A DNA stretch of 64,000 nucleotides from DASQPR01 sp963831705 (GTDB lineage: Bacteria > Actinomycetota > Actinomycetes > Mycobacteriales > Micromonosporaceae). The first letter of the stretch is position 1, and every line of letters begins with the position of its first letter. Made by a program: the position numbers and the translations under genes. The stretch spans positions 124,001-188,000 of the forward strand of contig CAWHRE010000010.1 in NCBI GenBank assembly GCA_963831705.1. The letters run 5' to 3'. Below, one piece after another: positions 1 through 8,757 of the stretch. Under the pieces are notes generated by a model that had not been told where the DNA came from, made no database searches, and was given only the letters and a program-made list of their open reading frames with translations.

Positions 1-37
1 CGATGGCGCGAGCGTTTACGTTGAAGATCTTTGCCAT
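1..37 (-). CDS. N-terminal fragment of an unidentified leftward gene
   Basis: An ATG at 37 on the minus strand opens 12 codons (MAKIFNVNARAI) that run off the left edge of the window. A purine-rich AAGGTGGGA lies about 6 bases upstream and would serve as a ribosome binding site. The fragment is too short to assign a family. It would be divergent from fusA2, with an inverted repeat and a CRP-like site between them. Confidence 0.4.
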   Translation of the reverse strand, partial: MAKIFNVNARAI

Positions 38-50
38 GGCCGTCCCACCT

Positions 51-76
51 TATCGGCGCTCTGCCCTGCGCCGATA
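51..76. promoter_or_regulatory. Perfect 9-bp inverted repeat upstream of leftward gene
   Basis: TATCGGCGC (51-59) and GCGCCGATA (68-76) form a perfect inverted repeat with an 8-base loop, 14 bases before the leftward ATG at 37. It lies in the 5' region of that gene and well upstream of fusA2, so an operator is more likely than a terminator. No cognate regulator can be named. Confidence 0.4.
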
Positions 77-120
77 GCGCGGGTGGTGTTTTGGCAGGGC
101 CAGTAAGCGCGTTGGGGTTG

Positions 121-136
121 TGTGACGTGTGTCACG
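121..136. promoter_or_regulatory. CRP/Cmr-like binding site upstream of fusA2
   Basis: TGTGACGTGTGTCACG matches the actinobacterial CRP consensus TGTGA-N6-TCACA at 9 of 10 defined positions and contains the perfect inverted repeat GTGAC-N4-GTCAC. It sits 49 bases before the fusA2 ATG, suggesting cAMP-receptor-type control of fusA2. Its position is also an argument against starting fusA2 at the in-frame GTG at 122. Confidence 0.55.
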
Positions 137-184
137 GGTGTGGGATCGACCTATTCGGGGCTTAAGAACCAATGGAGGGCAATG

Positions 185-2329
185 ATGGCGCAGAAGACGT
201 TGGAGAAGGGTGGCACCGGCCCCGCGCCGGTGGTGGAACAGCCCGGCAGGGTACGCAACGTCGTGCTCGTCGGGCACTCCGGAGCGGGCAAGACCACGCT
301 CGTGGAGGCGCTCCTCGCGGCGACCGGCACGATCTCGCGAGCCGGGGATGTGGCCGACGGTACGACGATTTCAGACAGCGATCCGGCGGCGATCCGACAG
401 CAGCGTTCGGTCAGCCTGTCCTGCGCACCCCTCATGTACGACGGCATCAAGGTCAACCTGCTCGATACGCCCGGCTATGCCGATTTCGTCGGCGAACTGC
501 GAGCCGGCCTCCGCGCTGCGGATGCGGCCTTGTTCGTCGTCTCGGCGGTCGACGGGATGGACGCGGCTACGGTCGCGCTGTGGGACGAGTGCGCCTCGGT
601 CGGCATGCCGCGCGCGGTCGCGGTCACCCGCCTGGATCATCCGCGCGCCGACTTCGATGAGACCGTGGCGCTCTGCCAGCGCGTGTTCGGCGACAACGTC
701 CTGCCGCTGTACCTGCCGATGCTCGGCGACGACGGCGCCTCGGTCGACGGCCTGTTGGGCCTGATCACGTCGCGAGTCTTCGACTACACGGCGGGACACC
801 CGCCGACCGTTCGCGAACCCGATCCCGAGCACTTGCCGGCGATCGAGGAGTCCCGGGGCGAGTTGCTGGAAGGAATCATCGCCGAGAGCGAGGACGAGAC
901 GCTGATGGAGCGTTACCTCAGCGGCGAGGACATTGAGACCAGCACGATCATCGCGGACCTGGAGAAGGCGGTCGCGAACGGTTCGTTCTACCCGGTGATC
1001 CCGGTCAGCGCGGTCACCGGCCTCGGCCTCGATTCCCTCCTGGAGGTGCTGACCAGCGCGTTCCCGACGCCGGGCGAGCACGATCTGCCCGCCGTGGTCG
1101 GTCTCGACGGTTCGCCACGTGAGGCGATCACCTGCGATCCGGACGGTCCGCTCGTGGCCGAGGTGGTCAAGACCACGATCGACTCGTACGTCGGGAGGGT
1201 GTCGCTGATCCGCGTCTTCTCCGGCACGCTCAGGCCGGACGTGGCGATTCACGTTGCCGGGCACGGCATGGCCGAGCGCGGCCACGCCGATCACGACGGC
1301 GACGAGCGCATCATGCACATCTACTCGCCGCTCGGCGCGAGCCTGCGCGAGGTACCGCTGTGCGTCGCCGGTGACATCTGCGCGATCACGAAATCGACGG
1401 TCGCCGAAACCGGCGACACGATCTCGTGGAAATCGTCGCCGCTACTCGTCGCCCCATGGGACATGCCGGAGCCGCTCCTGCCGGTCGCGATCGTGGCAAA
1501 GACGCGCTCGGACGAGGATGCGCTGGCGAAGAATCTGGCCCGGTTGGTCGCCGGCGACCCAACCATGCGGCTGGAACGCAATCCGGAGACGCATCAGCTC
1601 GTGCTCTGGTGCATGGGCGAGGCACACGCCGATGTGGTTCTGGATCGGTTGCGCGCCGGTGGCGTCGAACTCGCCACCGAACCCGTACGGGTGCCGCTAC
1701 GCGAGTCGTTCAGCGGCTTCGCGAAGGGCCACGGACGGCACGTGAAGCAGTCCGGCGGCCACGGCCAGTACGCGGTCTGCGACATCGAGGTCGAGCCACT
1801 GCCACGTGGTACCGGATTCGAGTTCGTGGACAAGGTCGTCGGCGGCGCCGTGCCGCACAACTACATCCCGAGTGTGGAGAAGGGCGTACGGGCACAGATG
1901 GAGCACGGCATCGTGGCCGGCTTCCCGATCGTCGACGTACGCGTGACGCTGACCGACGGGAAGGCGCACTCGGTCGACTCGTCGGATGCCGCGTTCCAGA
2001 CCGCCGGAGCGATGGCGTTGAAGGATGCCGCCGAGAAGGTCGAGGTCAGCCTGCTCGAACCGATCGACGACATCGTGATCCGAGTTCCCGATCAATTCGT
2101 CGGCGGCGTGCTGTCCGACCTGTCCACGCGCCGCGGGCGGGTGCTCGGGACCGAGGCCGACCCGGACGGCAACGAGCGTTCGCTGGTCCACGCCGAGGTG
2201 CCGGCTACCGAGCTCGTCCGATACGCGGTCGAGCTGCGATCCATGACATCCGGCACCGGTTCGTTCAGCCGTACGTTCGTCCGGCACGACCCGATGCCGG
2301 CGCACCTCGCGGGCCAGTTCCGGGTCTAG
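185..2329 (+). CDS. fusA2: Elongation factor G-like protein EF-G2 (FusA2 type)
   Basis: Encodes 714 residues, a translational GTPase paralogous to EF-G; the length equals that I recall for mycobacterial FusA2. The P-loop GHSGAGKTT is near residue 30 and the switch II motif DTPGYADF near residue 98. The usual NKxD guanine-specificity motif is replaced by TRLD (about residue 150), a deviation known in this subfamily. Domains II-V follow, ending in the EF-G C-terminal fold. The chosen ATG has AGGAGGG at 173-179, five bases upstream; an ATG three bases earlier and a GTG at 122 are in frame but less well placed. The protein is cytosolic. The role of FusA2 is unsettled in the family, and it probably does not replace the main EF-G. 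A CRP-like site upstream suggests nutritional control. Confidence 0.9.
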   Translation: MAQKTLEKGGTGPAPVVEQPGRVRNVVLVGHSGAGKTTLVEALLAATGTISRAGDVADGTTISDSDPAAIRQQRSVSLSCAPLMYDGIKVNLLDTPGYADFVGELRAGLRAADAALFVVSAVDGMDAATVALWDECASVGMPRAVAVTRLDHPRADFDETVALCQRVFGDNVLPLYLPMLGDDGASVDGLLGLITSRVFDYTAGHPPTVREPDPEHLPAIEESRGELLEGIIAESEDETLMERYLSGEDIETSTIIADLEKAVANGSFYPVIPVSAVTGLGLDSLLEVLTSAFPTPGEHDLPAVVGLDGSPREAITCDPDGPLVAEVVKTTIDSYVGRVSLIRVFSGTLRPDVAIHVAGHGMAERGHADHDGDERIMHIYSPLGASLREVPLCVAGDICAITKSTVAETGDTISWKSSPLLVAPWDMPEPLLPVAIVAKTRSDEDALAKNLARLVAGDPTMRLERNPETHQLVLWCMGEAHADVVLDRLRAGGVELATEPVRVPLRESFSGFAKGHGRHVKQSGGHGQYAVCDIEVEPLPRGTGFEFVDKVVGGAVPHNYIPSVEKGVRAQMEHGIVAGFPIVDVRVTLTDGKAHSVDSSDAAFQTAGAMALKDAAEKVEVSLLEPIDDIVIRVPDQFVGGVLSDLSTRRGRVLGTEADPDGNERSLVHAEVPATELVRYAVELRSMTSGTGSFSRTFVRHDPMPAHLAGQFRV

Positions 2330-2332
2330 AAA

Positions 2333-2596
2333 CTACCGCGACAATCTATTGGTTGGGCGGGACGTTCCCCGGCGGCGCGATCGACCCGGGCCTTGCCCGA
2401 ACGGCGACCGCCGCCCGAACCGAACCATCGCACGAAGAGCCGGCCGCGTCCGGCGCCGGGACTCAACCGGCGCCGGATCGGCCGCCGCTGATTGCGAGTC
2501 AGCAGCGTGCGCCTCGCACTGGGGGCATTGCGGTCCGCGCAGCAACGCGACGCGGATCACCGTGAGCCAGGTCAGAATCAGCTTCACCACGATCAC
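2333..2596 (-). CDS. Small membrane protein with CPQC motif, coupled to marR
   Basis: An 87-residue frame begins with GTG overlapping the marR stop codon (GTGA), the arrangement expected for translational coupling. Residues 2-20 are hydrophobic and would form one membrane helix. They are followed by a CPQC pair (CxxC) and then an Arg/Pro-rich tail that may be disordered. The frame ends four bases from the fusA2 stop. I do not recognise a family. Coupling and composition favour a real gene, but the Arg-rich second half is also what a non-coding frame looks like in this GC-rich DNA. If real, it is the last member of the efflux pump/marR operon. Confidence 0.4.
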   Translation of the reverse strand: MIVVKLILTWLTVIRVALLRGPQCPQCEAHAADSQSAAADPAPVESRRRTRPALRAMVRFGRRSPFGQGPGRSRRRGTSRPTNRLSR

Positions 2597-3081
2597 GCCA
2601 CCGCCGCGTGCGAGCCGCGTACCGGTTCGTCGGCGACCAGTGCTTCCAGCGCGGGCAGCGCCGCATACAGCGCGTCGAGCTGAGCCGGATCCAGCGCGGC
2701 CATCCGCTCGATCAGACGACCCGATCGGGCGGTACGCGTACCGGTGATGACCTCGGCTCCGCCGGACGTCGACCGCACCAGGCAGGCCCGGCCGTCGGCC
2801 GGATCCGGGACGCGCTCGGCGTACCCCTCCGCGACCAGCGCGTCGACGATCCGGCTCATCGTCGGTGCGCGTACGCCCTCGGCGGCGGCCAGGTCACCGA
2901 GGCGAAGCGGCCCTTCCGAGACGATCGTGGCGAGGGCCGAGATCGACCCGGGGCCGAGCTCGGTCGGGTCACCGATGCGCATACGGCGGATCAGCCGCGC
3001 GACCGAGAGGAATAGGCGGTTGGCCAGCTCTTCCTGAAGCCCAGCCTCCCGGACCGCCACCGGCATGACAACGGAGTTCAT
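2593..3081 (-). CDS. MarR-family transcriptional regulator
   Basis: 162 residues with a winged helix. The core LRLGDLAAAEGVRAPTMSRI is the helix-turn-helix, and the wing carries the family hallmark DPADGRA (usually D-x-R/D-G-R). The ATG overlaps the TGA of the upstream MFS gene (ATGA), so the two are translationally coupled and the start at 3081 is favoured over the ATG at 3066. Co-transcription with an efflux pump is the classic arrangement for a repressor of drug export that is released by the pump's substrates. No palindromic operator was found in the 90 bases upstream of the operon. Confidence 0.85.
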   Translation of the reverse strand: MNSVVMPVAVREAGLQEELANRLFLSVARLIRRMRIGDPTELGPGSISALATIVSEGPLRLGDLAAAEGVRAPTMSRIVDALVAEGYAERVPDPADGRACLVRSTSGGAEVITGTRTARSGRLIERMAALDPAQLDALYAALPALEALVADEPVRGSHAAVA

Positions 3082-4892
3082 GACTTCGTTTCTACCGCAG
3101 TTCTGGCCTCTTCCATGCCGTCGGCCTCGGCGAGTGCCATGAGACCCGTCACGTCGGTGCTCAGGGCACCCTCGACCGCGATCTCCGGCTCCGGTGCCGT
3201 CGGCGCGGGCTTGGGCTGGAAGAACGACGCGATCGCCGCGACGAACATCATGAGCGCGGCGGCCGCTGAACACGACGACCAGGCCGTGGTGGAACGGTCC
3301 GGAGATCAGGTGCGGGAAGAACTCCTTGCCGGTCAGCGTCGCCGCGTTGCGCGGCCGGCAGCGTGTTGCAGCACGCCGGTCGGGCCGAGCAGCTGTGCCA
3401 GCGGGTTGTACCCGAGGAACGCGGCGAACAGGCTGCCCACCGGCGGCAGGTTGCCGATCTGCTGGGCCACGTCGCGCGGGACGCCCTGGGCCTGACCAGG
3501 CCGTTCGTCAGCGTGTGTCGGCAGCGTCGACGCCAGGCCGACGATCATCAGCGAGAAGAAGATGCCGATGGACAGCGCCGAGCCGGAGTTGAAGAACGTG
3601 CCGCGCATGCCGGCCGCGGCGCCGCGCTGGCTCGGCCGGTACGGAGTCCATGACGGCGGACGTGTTCGGGGCCGAGAACAGCCCGGAGCCGATGCCGTTG
3701 AGCAGCGATCAGGAGCGCGAACACCCAGTAGGGGAAGTCGACCGGCAGGAAGATCAGGCCGACGAACGTGGCCGCGACCACCAGCGCGCCACCGACCGCG
3801 AACGGGCGTGCGCCGAACCGGTCGGACAGCCACCCGGAGACCGGGCCGGCGACGCAGGAAGCCGACGGTCAGCGGCAGCAGGTAGATGCCGGCCCACAGC
3901 GGAGTGTCGGCGTAGCTGTAGCCGTGCAGCGGGAGCCAGATGCCCTGCAGCCAGATGATCAGCATGAACTGCATGCCACCGCGGCCGATCGAGGCGAGCA
4001 GGCCGGCCAGGTTCGCCGAACGCGAACGTCCGGTTCCGGAACAGGCCGATGTGGAACATCGGCTCCGTGACCTTGCGTCTCGACGACGCAGAACACGACC
4101 AGCAGCACGACGCCGCCGATGAACCCGGCCAGCACCCACGGGTTCGTCCAGCCGGTGTGTGGCCGCCGTAGGGCTGGATGCCGTAGGTGATCGCCGGCCA
4201 GCAGGATCGACAGGCCGACCGCGAACGTGACGTTGCCCCACCAGTCGATCTTGCCGCGGGCGCCGCGCGCCGAGCTCGTGCAGCGACTGGTAGGACCAGA
4301 CGGTACCGAGGATGCCGATCGGGACGCTGACCCAGAACACCGCGCGCCAGTCCCACTCGGCGAGCACGCCGCCGAGGACCAGGCCGATGAACGATCCGGC
4401 GATCGCGGCGACCTGGTTGACGCCGAGCGCCATGCCGCGCTGGCGGGCCGGGAACGCGTCGGTGAGGATCGCGGTCGAGTTGGCGAACAGCATCGCGCCG
4501 CCGATCGCCTGGACGACGCGCCAGCCGATCAGCCACAGCGCGCCGGTCGCCGTGCTTGAACGGATCGAGCGACAGCGCGATCGAAGCCACGCGTGAAGAC
4601 CACGAAGCCGAGGTTGTAGAGCTTCACCCGGCCGAACATGTCGCCGAGCCGGCCGAGCGTGACCACGAGTACCGCGGAGACGAGCAGGAAGCCCATCAGC
4701 ATCCAGAGCAGGTAGCTGACGTTGCCGGGCGCGAGCGGGTCGAGCTGGATACCGTGGAAGATCGCCGGCAGCGAGATGATCACGATCGAGGCGTTGATCG
4801 TCGCGATCAGCATGCCGATCGTGGTGTTCGACAGCGACGATCCACTTGTACCGGGGATGATCCTTATCGAAACGATTGCCCTGCGAGCTCAC
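3078..4892 (-). pseudogene. DHA2-family MFS drug efflux pump, several frameshifts
   Basis: Pieces in all three leftward frames together make a roughly 600-residue 14-helix EmrB/QacA-type transporter. It starts at GTG 4892 (VSSQGNRFDKDHPRYKWIV). The first helix and motif A (GRLGDMFGR) lie in one frame to about 4600, WLIGWRVVQAIGGAMLFAN and the next helices in another to about 4270, and later helices alternate between frames. The C-terminus reaches TGA at 3078-3080, overlapping marR. At least six single-base changes are needed, for example near 4835, 4600, 4270, 4060, 3690, 3345 and 3265, mostly in G/C runs. Every piece stays conserved, so sequencing indels or very recent decay are both possible. 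Function if intact: proton-driven export of drugs across the inner membrane. Confidence 0.8.
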
Positions 4893-4985
4893 GCGGTTTG
4901 CCCTTCGACTGTGCCCTGCGAGTGATTGTTGCTTCGTGCTAACTAAATTCTCTTCGCACGATAACACGCCGGGGGCGTATCGAAA

Positions 4986-5519
4986 TTAGGACGCTACGTC
5001 TGTCCACGCCTTCGTGAGCAGGTCACGGGTATCTTCGAGCAACTGCGGCAGCACTTTTGTGCGCCCGATCACAGCCATGAAGTTCGAGTCGCCGCCCCAC
5101 CGCGGCACCACATGCTGATGGAGATGCGACGCGATTCCGGCCCCCGCGACCGAGCCCTGGTTCATCCCGATGTTGAAACCGTGGGCCGAACTCGTCGCGC
5201 GAATGACACGCATCGCGGTTTGGGTGAACAGCCCGAACTCGGCCATTTCGGCGCCGTCGAGGTCGGTGTACTCCGGAACGTGCCGGTACGGGCAGATCAA
5301 CAGATGACCTGGGTTGTACGGGTAGAGATTGAGCACCGCGAACACCAGCTGTCCACGAGCGATCACGAGCCGGTTGCCGGAGCCTTCGGTCAGGCAGAAC
5401 GGGCATCCGGCCGGCTTCTCGTACCCTTCGGCCGGCCGGGACTCGCCGGTCACGTACGTGAGGCGATGCGGCGTCCAGAGTCGCTCGAGACCGTCGTGCA
5501 TCTCGTTCTCGGTATCCAT
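4986..5519 (-). CDS. HIT-family hydrolase/phosphorylase (Ap4A phosphorylase-like)
   Basis: 177 residues with the histidine triad HLHQHVVPRW near residues 132-141, followed by GGDSNFM, which is characteristic of the mycobacterial Rv2613c-type diadenosine tetraphosphate phosphorylase. An N-terminal CPFC pair may bind a metal. The product would act on dinucleoside polyphosphates in the cytosol. It is co-directional with the epimerase upstream (20-base gap) and with thrS beyond it. A thrS/HIT neighbourhood is common in actinobacteria, and ThrS-type enzymes can make Ap4A, so a linked role is plausible (inference). ATG start at 5519. Confidence 0.85.
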   Translation of the reverse strand: MDTENEMHDGLERLWTPHRLTYVTGESRPAEGYEKPAGCPFCLTEGSGNRLVIARGQLVFAVLNLYPYNPGHLLICPYRHVPEYTDLDGAEMAEFGLFTQTAMRVIRATSSAHGFNIGMNQGSVAGAGIASHLHQHVVPRWGGDSNFMAVIGRTKVLPQLLEDTRDLLTKAWTDVAS

Positions 5520-5539
5520 GCCGGTAATGCCGCCGTCCC

Positions 5540-6430
5540 TTATCGAGGCCGGGCGGCGACGAACTCCGCGATGTAGTCGGCCAGATCGTGCTTCGGCACC
5601 CAGCCGAGCGCCCGCGCCTTCGTGGAATCAGCCTGTCCGCTGACCCGTTCGCCGGGTAGCGCGTCGCGGAACTCGATCTCGCCACCGAACATGCGAGCGA
5701 CGTCGATGATCGCGCGTTCCTGCCCATACCCGAGGAGGTAGCCATCGCCGGAACCGCTCGCGGCGCAGATCATGATCCCGTCGACGATGTCCTCGATGTG
5801 GGTGAAGTCACGCGTCTGCGTACCGGGGCGCACCACGGTCAGCGGCAGCCCGGCCCGGAACTGCGACTCGAAGATCCCGATCACGGTCGCGTACTTGCCG
5901 TGCGTAATCTGGCCCGGGCCGAACACGTTGTAGAAGTACGTGATCACGTAATCCAGCCCGTACCAGTCCGCGAAGTTGCCGATGTACTCGATGTTCTTCG
6001 CCTTGGTCCACGCGTACGGGTTGAGGTTCTCGTCCTCGCCGTCGTTGCCGAACTTCGAGCTCGATCCCGCGTACACGAGCTTGGCCGCGTGCGCGTGCGC
6101 GAACTTGACCACCTCTTTCGTACCGTGCAGGTTGAACTCCCAGGTCAGGTCGATGTCCTCGAACGACTGCGGGATGCGCGAATATTCGCCCATGTGAAAG
6201 ACGATCGCGGGCGAGGACAGCCCGGCGTTCGCCCAGGCCTTCGCGATGTCGACCGTGCTCGCGTGGATGTAGATCGCCCGCGGGTCGGCGACGTGGTTGG
6301 CCTCGGTGCCGGTGAAGTAGTTGTCCACCGACACGACCTGCGCGCCCGGGTTGTCGCGGAGCAGTCGCCGGATCAGATTACTTCCCACGAACCCGGCACC
6401 GCCGGTGACCAGGAACGTCTGCTCCGTCAT
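5540..6430 (-). CDS. NAD-dependent sugar epimerase/dehydratase (SDR family)
   Basis: 296 residues from ATG 6430, with GTG 6442 as an alternative four codons upstream. The N-terminal TGGAGFVGSN is the Rossmann GxxGxxG. The catalytic YxxxK is in NPYAWTKAKN (about residues 135-144), preceded by the serine-rich segment YAGSSSKFG. The profile is that of UDP-glucose 4-epimerase or dTDP-sugar dehydratase-like extended SDRs acting on nucleotide sugars in the cytosol; the exact substrate cannot be read. It lies between thrS and the HIT gene on the same strand, 20 bases from the HIT gene, so it may be part of one transcript. No other sugar-biosynthesis gene is nearby. Confidence 0.8.
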   Translation of the reverse strand: MTEQTFLVTGGAGFVGSNLIRRLLRDNPGAQVVSVDNYFTGTEANHVADPRAIYIHASTVDIAKAWANAGLSSPAIVFHMGEYSRIPQSFEDIDLTWEFNLHGTKEVVKFAHAHAAKLVYAGSSSKFGNDGEDENLNPYAWTKAKNIEYIGNFADWYGLDYVITYFYNVFGPGQITHGKYATVIGIFESQFRAGLPLTVVRPGTQTRDFTHIEDIVDGIMICAASGSGDGYLLGYGQERAIIDVARMFGGEIEFRDALPGERVSGQADSTKARALGWVPKHDLADYIAEFVAARPR

Positions 6431-6560
6431 CTTGAACCCCACTCCAACGACCGACTCACTGCCTCATCACCACCACCGGAGCGGCCAGCTTCACGACCGT
6501 CCGATCCTAGCCGCATCGGGCCAGGTCGTCCTGATCGGCCAAGAGGCTGACCTGCGGCGG

Positions 6561-8570
6561 CTAGTCCTCAACCGCGGACGGGCCAACGTTCGTCCGGGAC
6601 CGGACCACGTCCACCACGTGCGCGACCGCATCGTCGATCGTCATGCCGTTGCGCTGCGAGCCGTCCCGGTAGCGGAACGAAACCGTACGGCCGGCCACGT
6701 CCTCGTCGCCGGCGATCGCCATGAACGGGATCTTCTGCTGCTGGGCGGTTCGGATCTTCTTCTGCATCCGGTCGTCGGACGCGTCGACCTCGGCACGGAT
6801 GCCGTGCTCACGCAGCTTCTCGGTGAATGACACCAGATAGTCGGTGTGGTCTTCCCGAATCGGGATGCCGACCACCTGAATCGGCGCGAGCCAGGCCGGG
6901 AACGCACCGGCATAGTGCTCGGTCAGCACACCGAAGAACCGCTCGATCGAGCCGAACAGCGCGCGGTGGATCATGATCGGCTGCTTGCGCGTACCGTCCG
7001 CGGCCTGATACTCCAGGCCGAACCGCTTCGGCTGGTTGAAGTCGAGCTGGATCGTCGACATCTGCCAGGTCCGGCCGATCGCGTCCTTCGCCTGTACCGA
7101 GATCTTCGGACCGTAGAACGCCGCGCCGCCCGGATCCGGGACCAGGGCCAGCCCGGACGCCTCGGCCGCTTCCCGCAGCGCGTTCGTGGCGTTCTCCCAC
7201 TCGTGGTCCTCGCCGATGAACTTCGCCGAGTCGCCGCGGGTGGACAGTTCCAGATAGAAGTCGTCGAGGCCGTAGTCGCGCAGCAGGTCGAGCACGAACG
7301 AGAGCAGGTTGCGCAGCTCGTCCTGCATCTGCTCCTGGGTGCAGTAGATGTGCGAGTCGTCCTGCGTCATGCCGCGTACCCGAGTCAGGCCGTGTACGAC
7401 ACCGGACTTCTCGAACCGGTACACCGTGCCGAACTCGAACAGTCGCAGCGGCAACTCCCGGTACGACCGGCCGCGGGACCGGAAGATCAGGTTGTGCATC
7501 GGGCAGTTCATCGCCTTGAGGTAATACTCCGCGCCCTCCATCTGCATGGGCGGGAACATCGTCTCGGCGTAGTACGGCAGGTGCCCGGACGTCTCGAACA
7601 CACCGGCCTTGGTGATGTGCGGCGTATTCACGAACGAATAACCGGCCGCGTCGTGCTTGAGGCGTGAGTAGTTCTCCAGCTCACGCCGGATGATGCCGCC
7701 CTTCGGGTGGAACACCGCGAGGCCGGAACCGATTTCGTCCGGGAAGCTGAACAGGTCGAGGTCCGCGCCGAGCTTGCGGTGGTCGCGCCGGGCCGCCTCT
7801 TCGAGCAGCTTCAGATAGTCCTTCAACGCGTCGCGGGTGGGCCAGGCGGTCCCGTACACCCGCTGCAGTTGGGGGTTCTTCTCGGAACCGCGCCAGTACG
7901 CGGCGGCCGAGCGCATCAACTTGAACGCGCCGATCAGGCGCGTGCTCGGCAGGTGCGGGCCGCGACAGAGGTCGGACCAGCACACCTTGTCGCTCTGTGC
8001 GTCGACGTTGTCGTAGATGGTGAGTTCGGCGCCGCCGACCTCCATCATCTCCTCGGTATCAACGTCCGAGCCCTTGATGTCGATGAGTTCGAGCTTGAAC
8101 GGCTGGTCGGCCAACTCCACGCGGGCCTGCTCAAGCGACTCGAACCGGCGGCGCTGGAAGCGCTGACCGGCCTTCACGATCTCCTGCATACGCTTTTCGA
8201 TCTTGGCGATGTCGTCCGGCTGGAACGGCTTGGCGACGCCGAAGTCGTAGTAGAAGCCGTTCTCGATCGGCGGCCCGATGCCGAGCTTCGCCTCCGGGAA
8301 GATGTCCTGCACGGCCTGCGCGAGCACGTGCGCGGTCGAGTGCCGCAGCACGTTCAGACCATCCGGCGAATCCATCGAGACCGGCGTGACGGTCACGTCC
8401 TCGGCCGGCGCCCAGGCGAGGTCACGCAGCTTCCCGTCCGCGTCCCGGACGACCACGACCGCCTTCGGCCCGGTGGTTGGCAGGCCGGCCGCCGCGACCG
8501 CGTCGGCGCACGTCGTGCCGGCCGCGACGACGAGGGTGTCGTATGTGGTGGCGGCGGTGGGTGCGGACAC
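6561..8570 (-). CDS. thrS: Threonyl-tRNA synthetase
   Basis: 669 residues, normal length. An N-terminal TGS-like domain is followed by the editing domain with HSTAHVLAQAV (about residue 76) and the class II catalytic core. The latter contains the zinc-binding NCPMH, the RGMTQDDSHIYC motif and the GS-rich motif 3 region near FGSIERFFGVLTEH. The C-terminal anticodon-binding domain starts near residue 560. It charges tRNA-Thr in the cytosol and removes mischarged Ser. ATG 8570 begins a short Ala/Thr-rich leader (MSAPTAATTYDT) before the TGS fold. A 14-bp tandem duplication lies just upstream. No T-box leader is evident. Confidence 0.95.
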   Translation of the reverse strand: MSAPTAATTYDTLVVAAGTTCADAVAAAGLPTTGPKAVVVVRDADGKLRDLAWAPAEDVTVTPVSMDSPDGLNVLRHSTAHVLAQAVQDIFPEAKLGIGPPIENGFYYDFGVAKPFQPDDIAKIEKRMQEIVKAGQRFQRRRFESLEQARVELADQPFKLELIDIKGSDVDTEEMMEVGGAELTIYDNVDAQSDKVCWSDLCRGPHLPSTRLIGAFKLMRSAAAYWRGSEKNPQLQRVYGTAWPTRDALKDYLKLLEEAARRDHRKLGADLDLFSFPDEIGSGLAVFHPKGGIIRRELENYSRLKHDAAGYSFVNTPHITKAGVFETSGHLPYYAETMFPPMQMEGAEYYLKAMNCPMHNLIFRSRGRSYRELPLRLFEFGTVYRFEKSGVVHGLTRVRGMTQDDSHIYCTQEQMQDELRNLLSFVLDLLRDYGLDDFYLELSTRGDSAKFIGEDHEWENATNALREAAEASGLALVPDPGGAAFYGPKISVQAKDAIGRTWQMSTIQLDFNQPKRFGLEYQAADGTRKQPIMIHRALFGSIERFFGVLTEHYAGAFPAWLAPIQVVGIPIREDHTDYLVSFTEKLREHGIRAEVDASDDRMQKKIRTAQQQKIPFMAIAGDEDVAGRTVSFRYRDGSQRNGMTIDDAVAHVVDVVRSRTNVGPSAVED

Positions 8571-8585
8571 GGCGGGCTCCCTAAA

Positions 8586-8613
8586 AAGATCACGGAGTAA
8601 AGATCATGGAGTA
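8586..8613. repeat. 14-bp tandem duplication in the thrS leader
   Basis: AAGATCACGGAGTA (8586-8599) is followed at once by AAGATCATGGAGTA (8600-8613), differing at one base. It lies 16 bases upstream of the thrS start in the region between divergent thrS and the methyltransferase gene. Whether it is a paired operator or a slippage product cannot be told. Confidence 0.6.
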
Positions 8614-8745
8614 CGGTGCGCCGGACCGGCACACCGTCCCCGATGCTATCGGTCGACTCCGCTGCCACGTCAGTCAGCCGCTCTCCCGAGCGCCCGGGTG
8701 ACGCCGATAAAACCGGAGGATCTTACGCATCGGGGCGTACAGAGT

Positions 8746-8751
8746 TAGATT
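8746..8751 (+). promoter_or_regulatory. Putative -10 box for a leaderless transcript
   Basis: TAGATT lies 6 bases before the GTG at 8758, and TTACGC lies 17 bases further upstream as a weak -35. This geometry fits transcription starting at the start codon and supports starting the methyltransferase at 8758 rather than at the GTG at 8752, which would directly abut the hexamer. Confidence 0.45.
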
Positions 8752-8757
8752 GTGGCC

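Noticed and set aside
371..1318. Long open frame opposite fusA2
   Set aside because: Arg/Asp-rich shadow of the third-codon GC bias; fusA2 is unambiguous on the other strand.
3078..4892. Programmed ribosomal frameshifting in the MFS gene
   Set aside because: Too many shifts in both directions and no recurrent slippery site or structure.
8571..8757. T-box leader for thrS
   Set aside because: The region is short, shared with a divergent promoter, and has no T-box motif; it holds only a 14-bp duplication.
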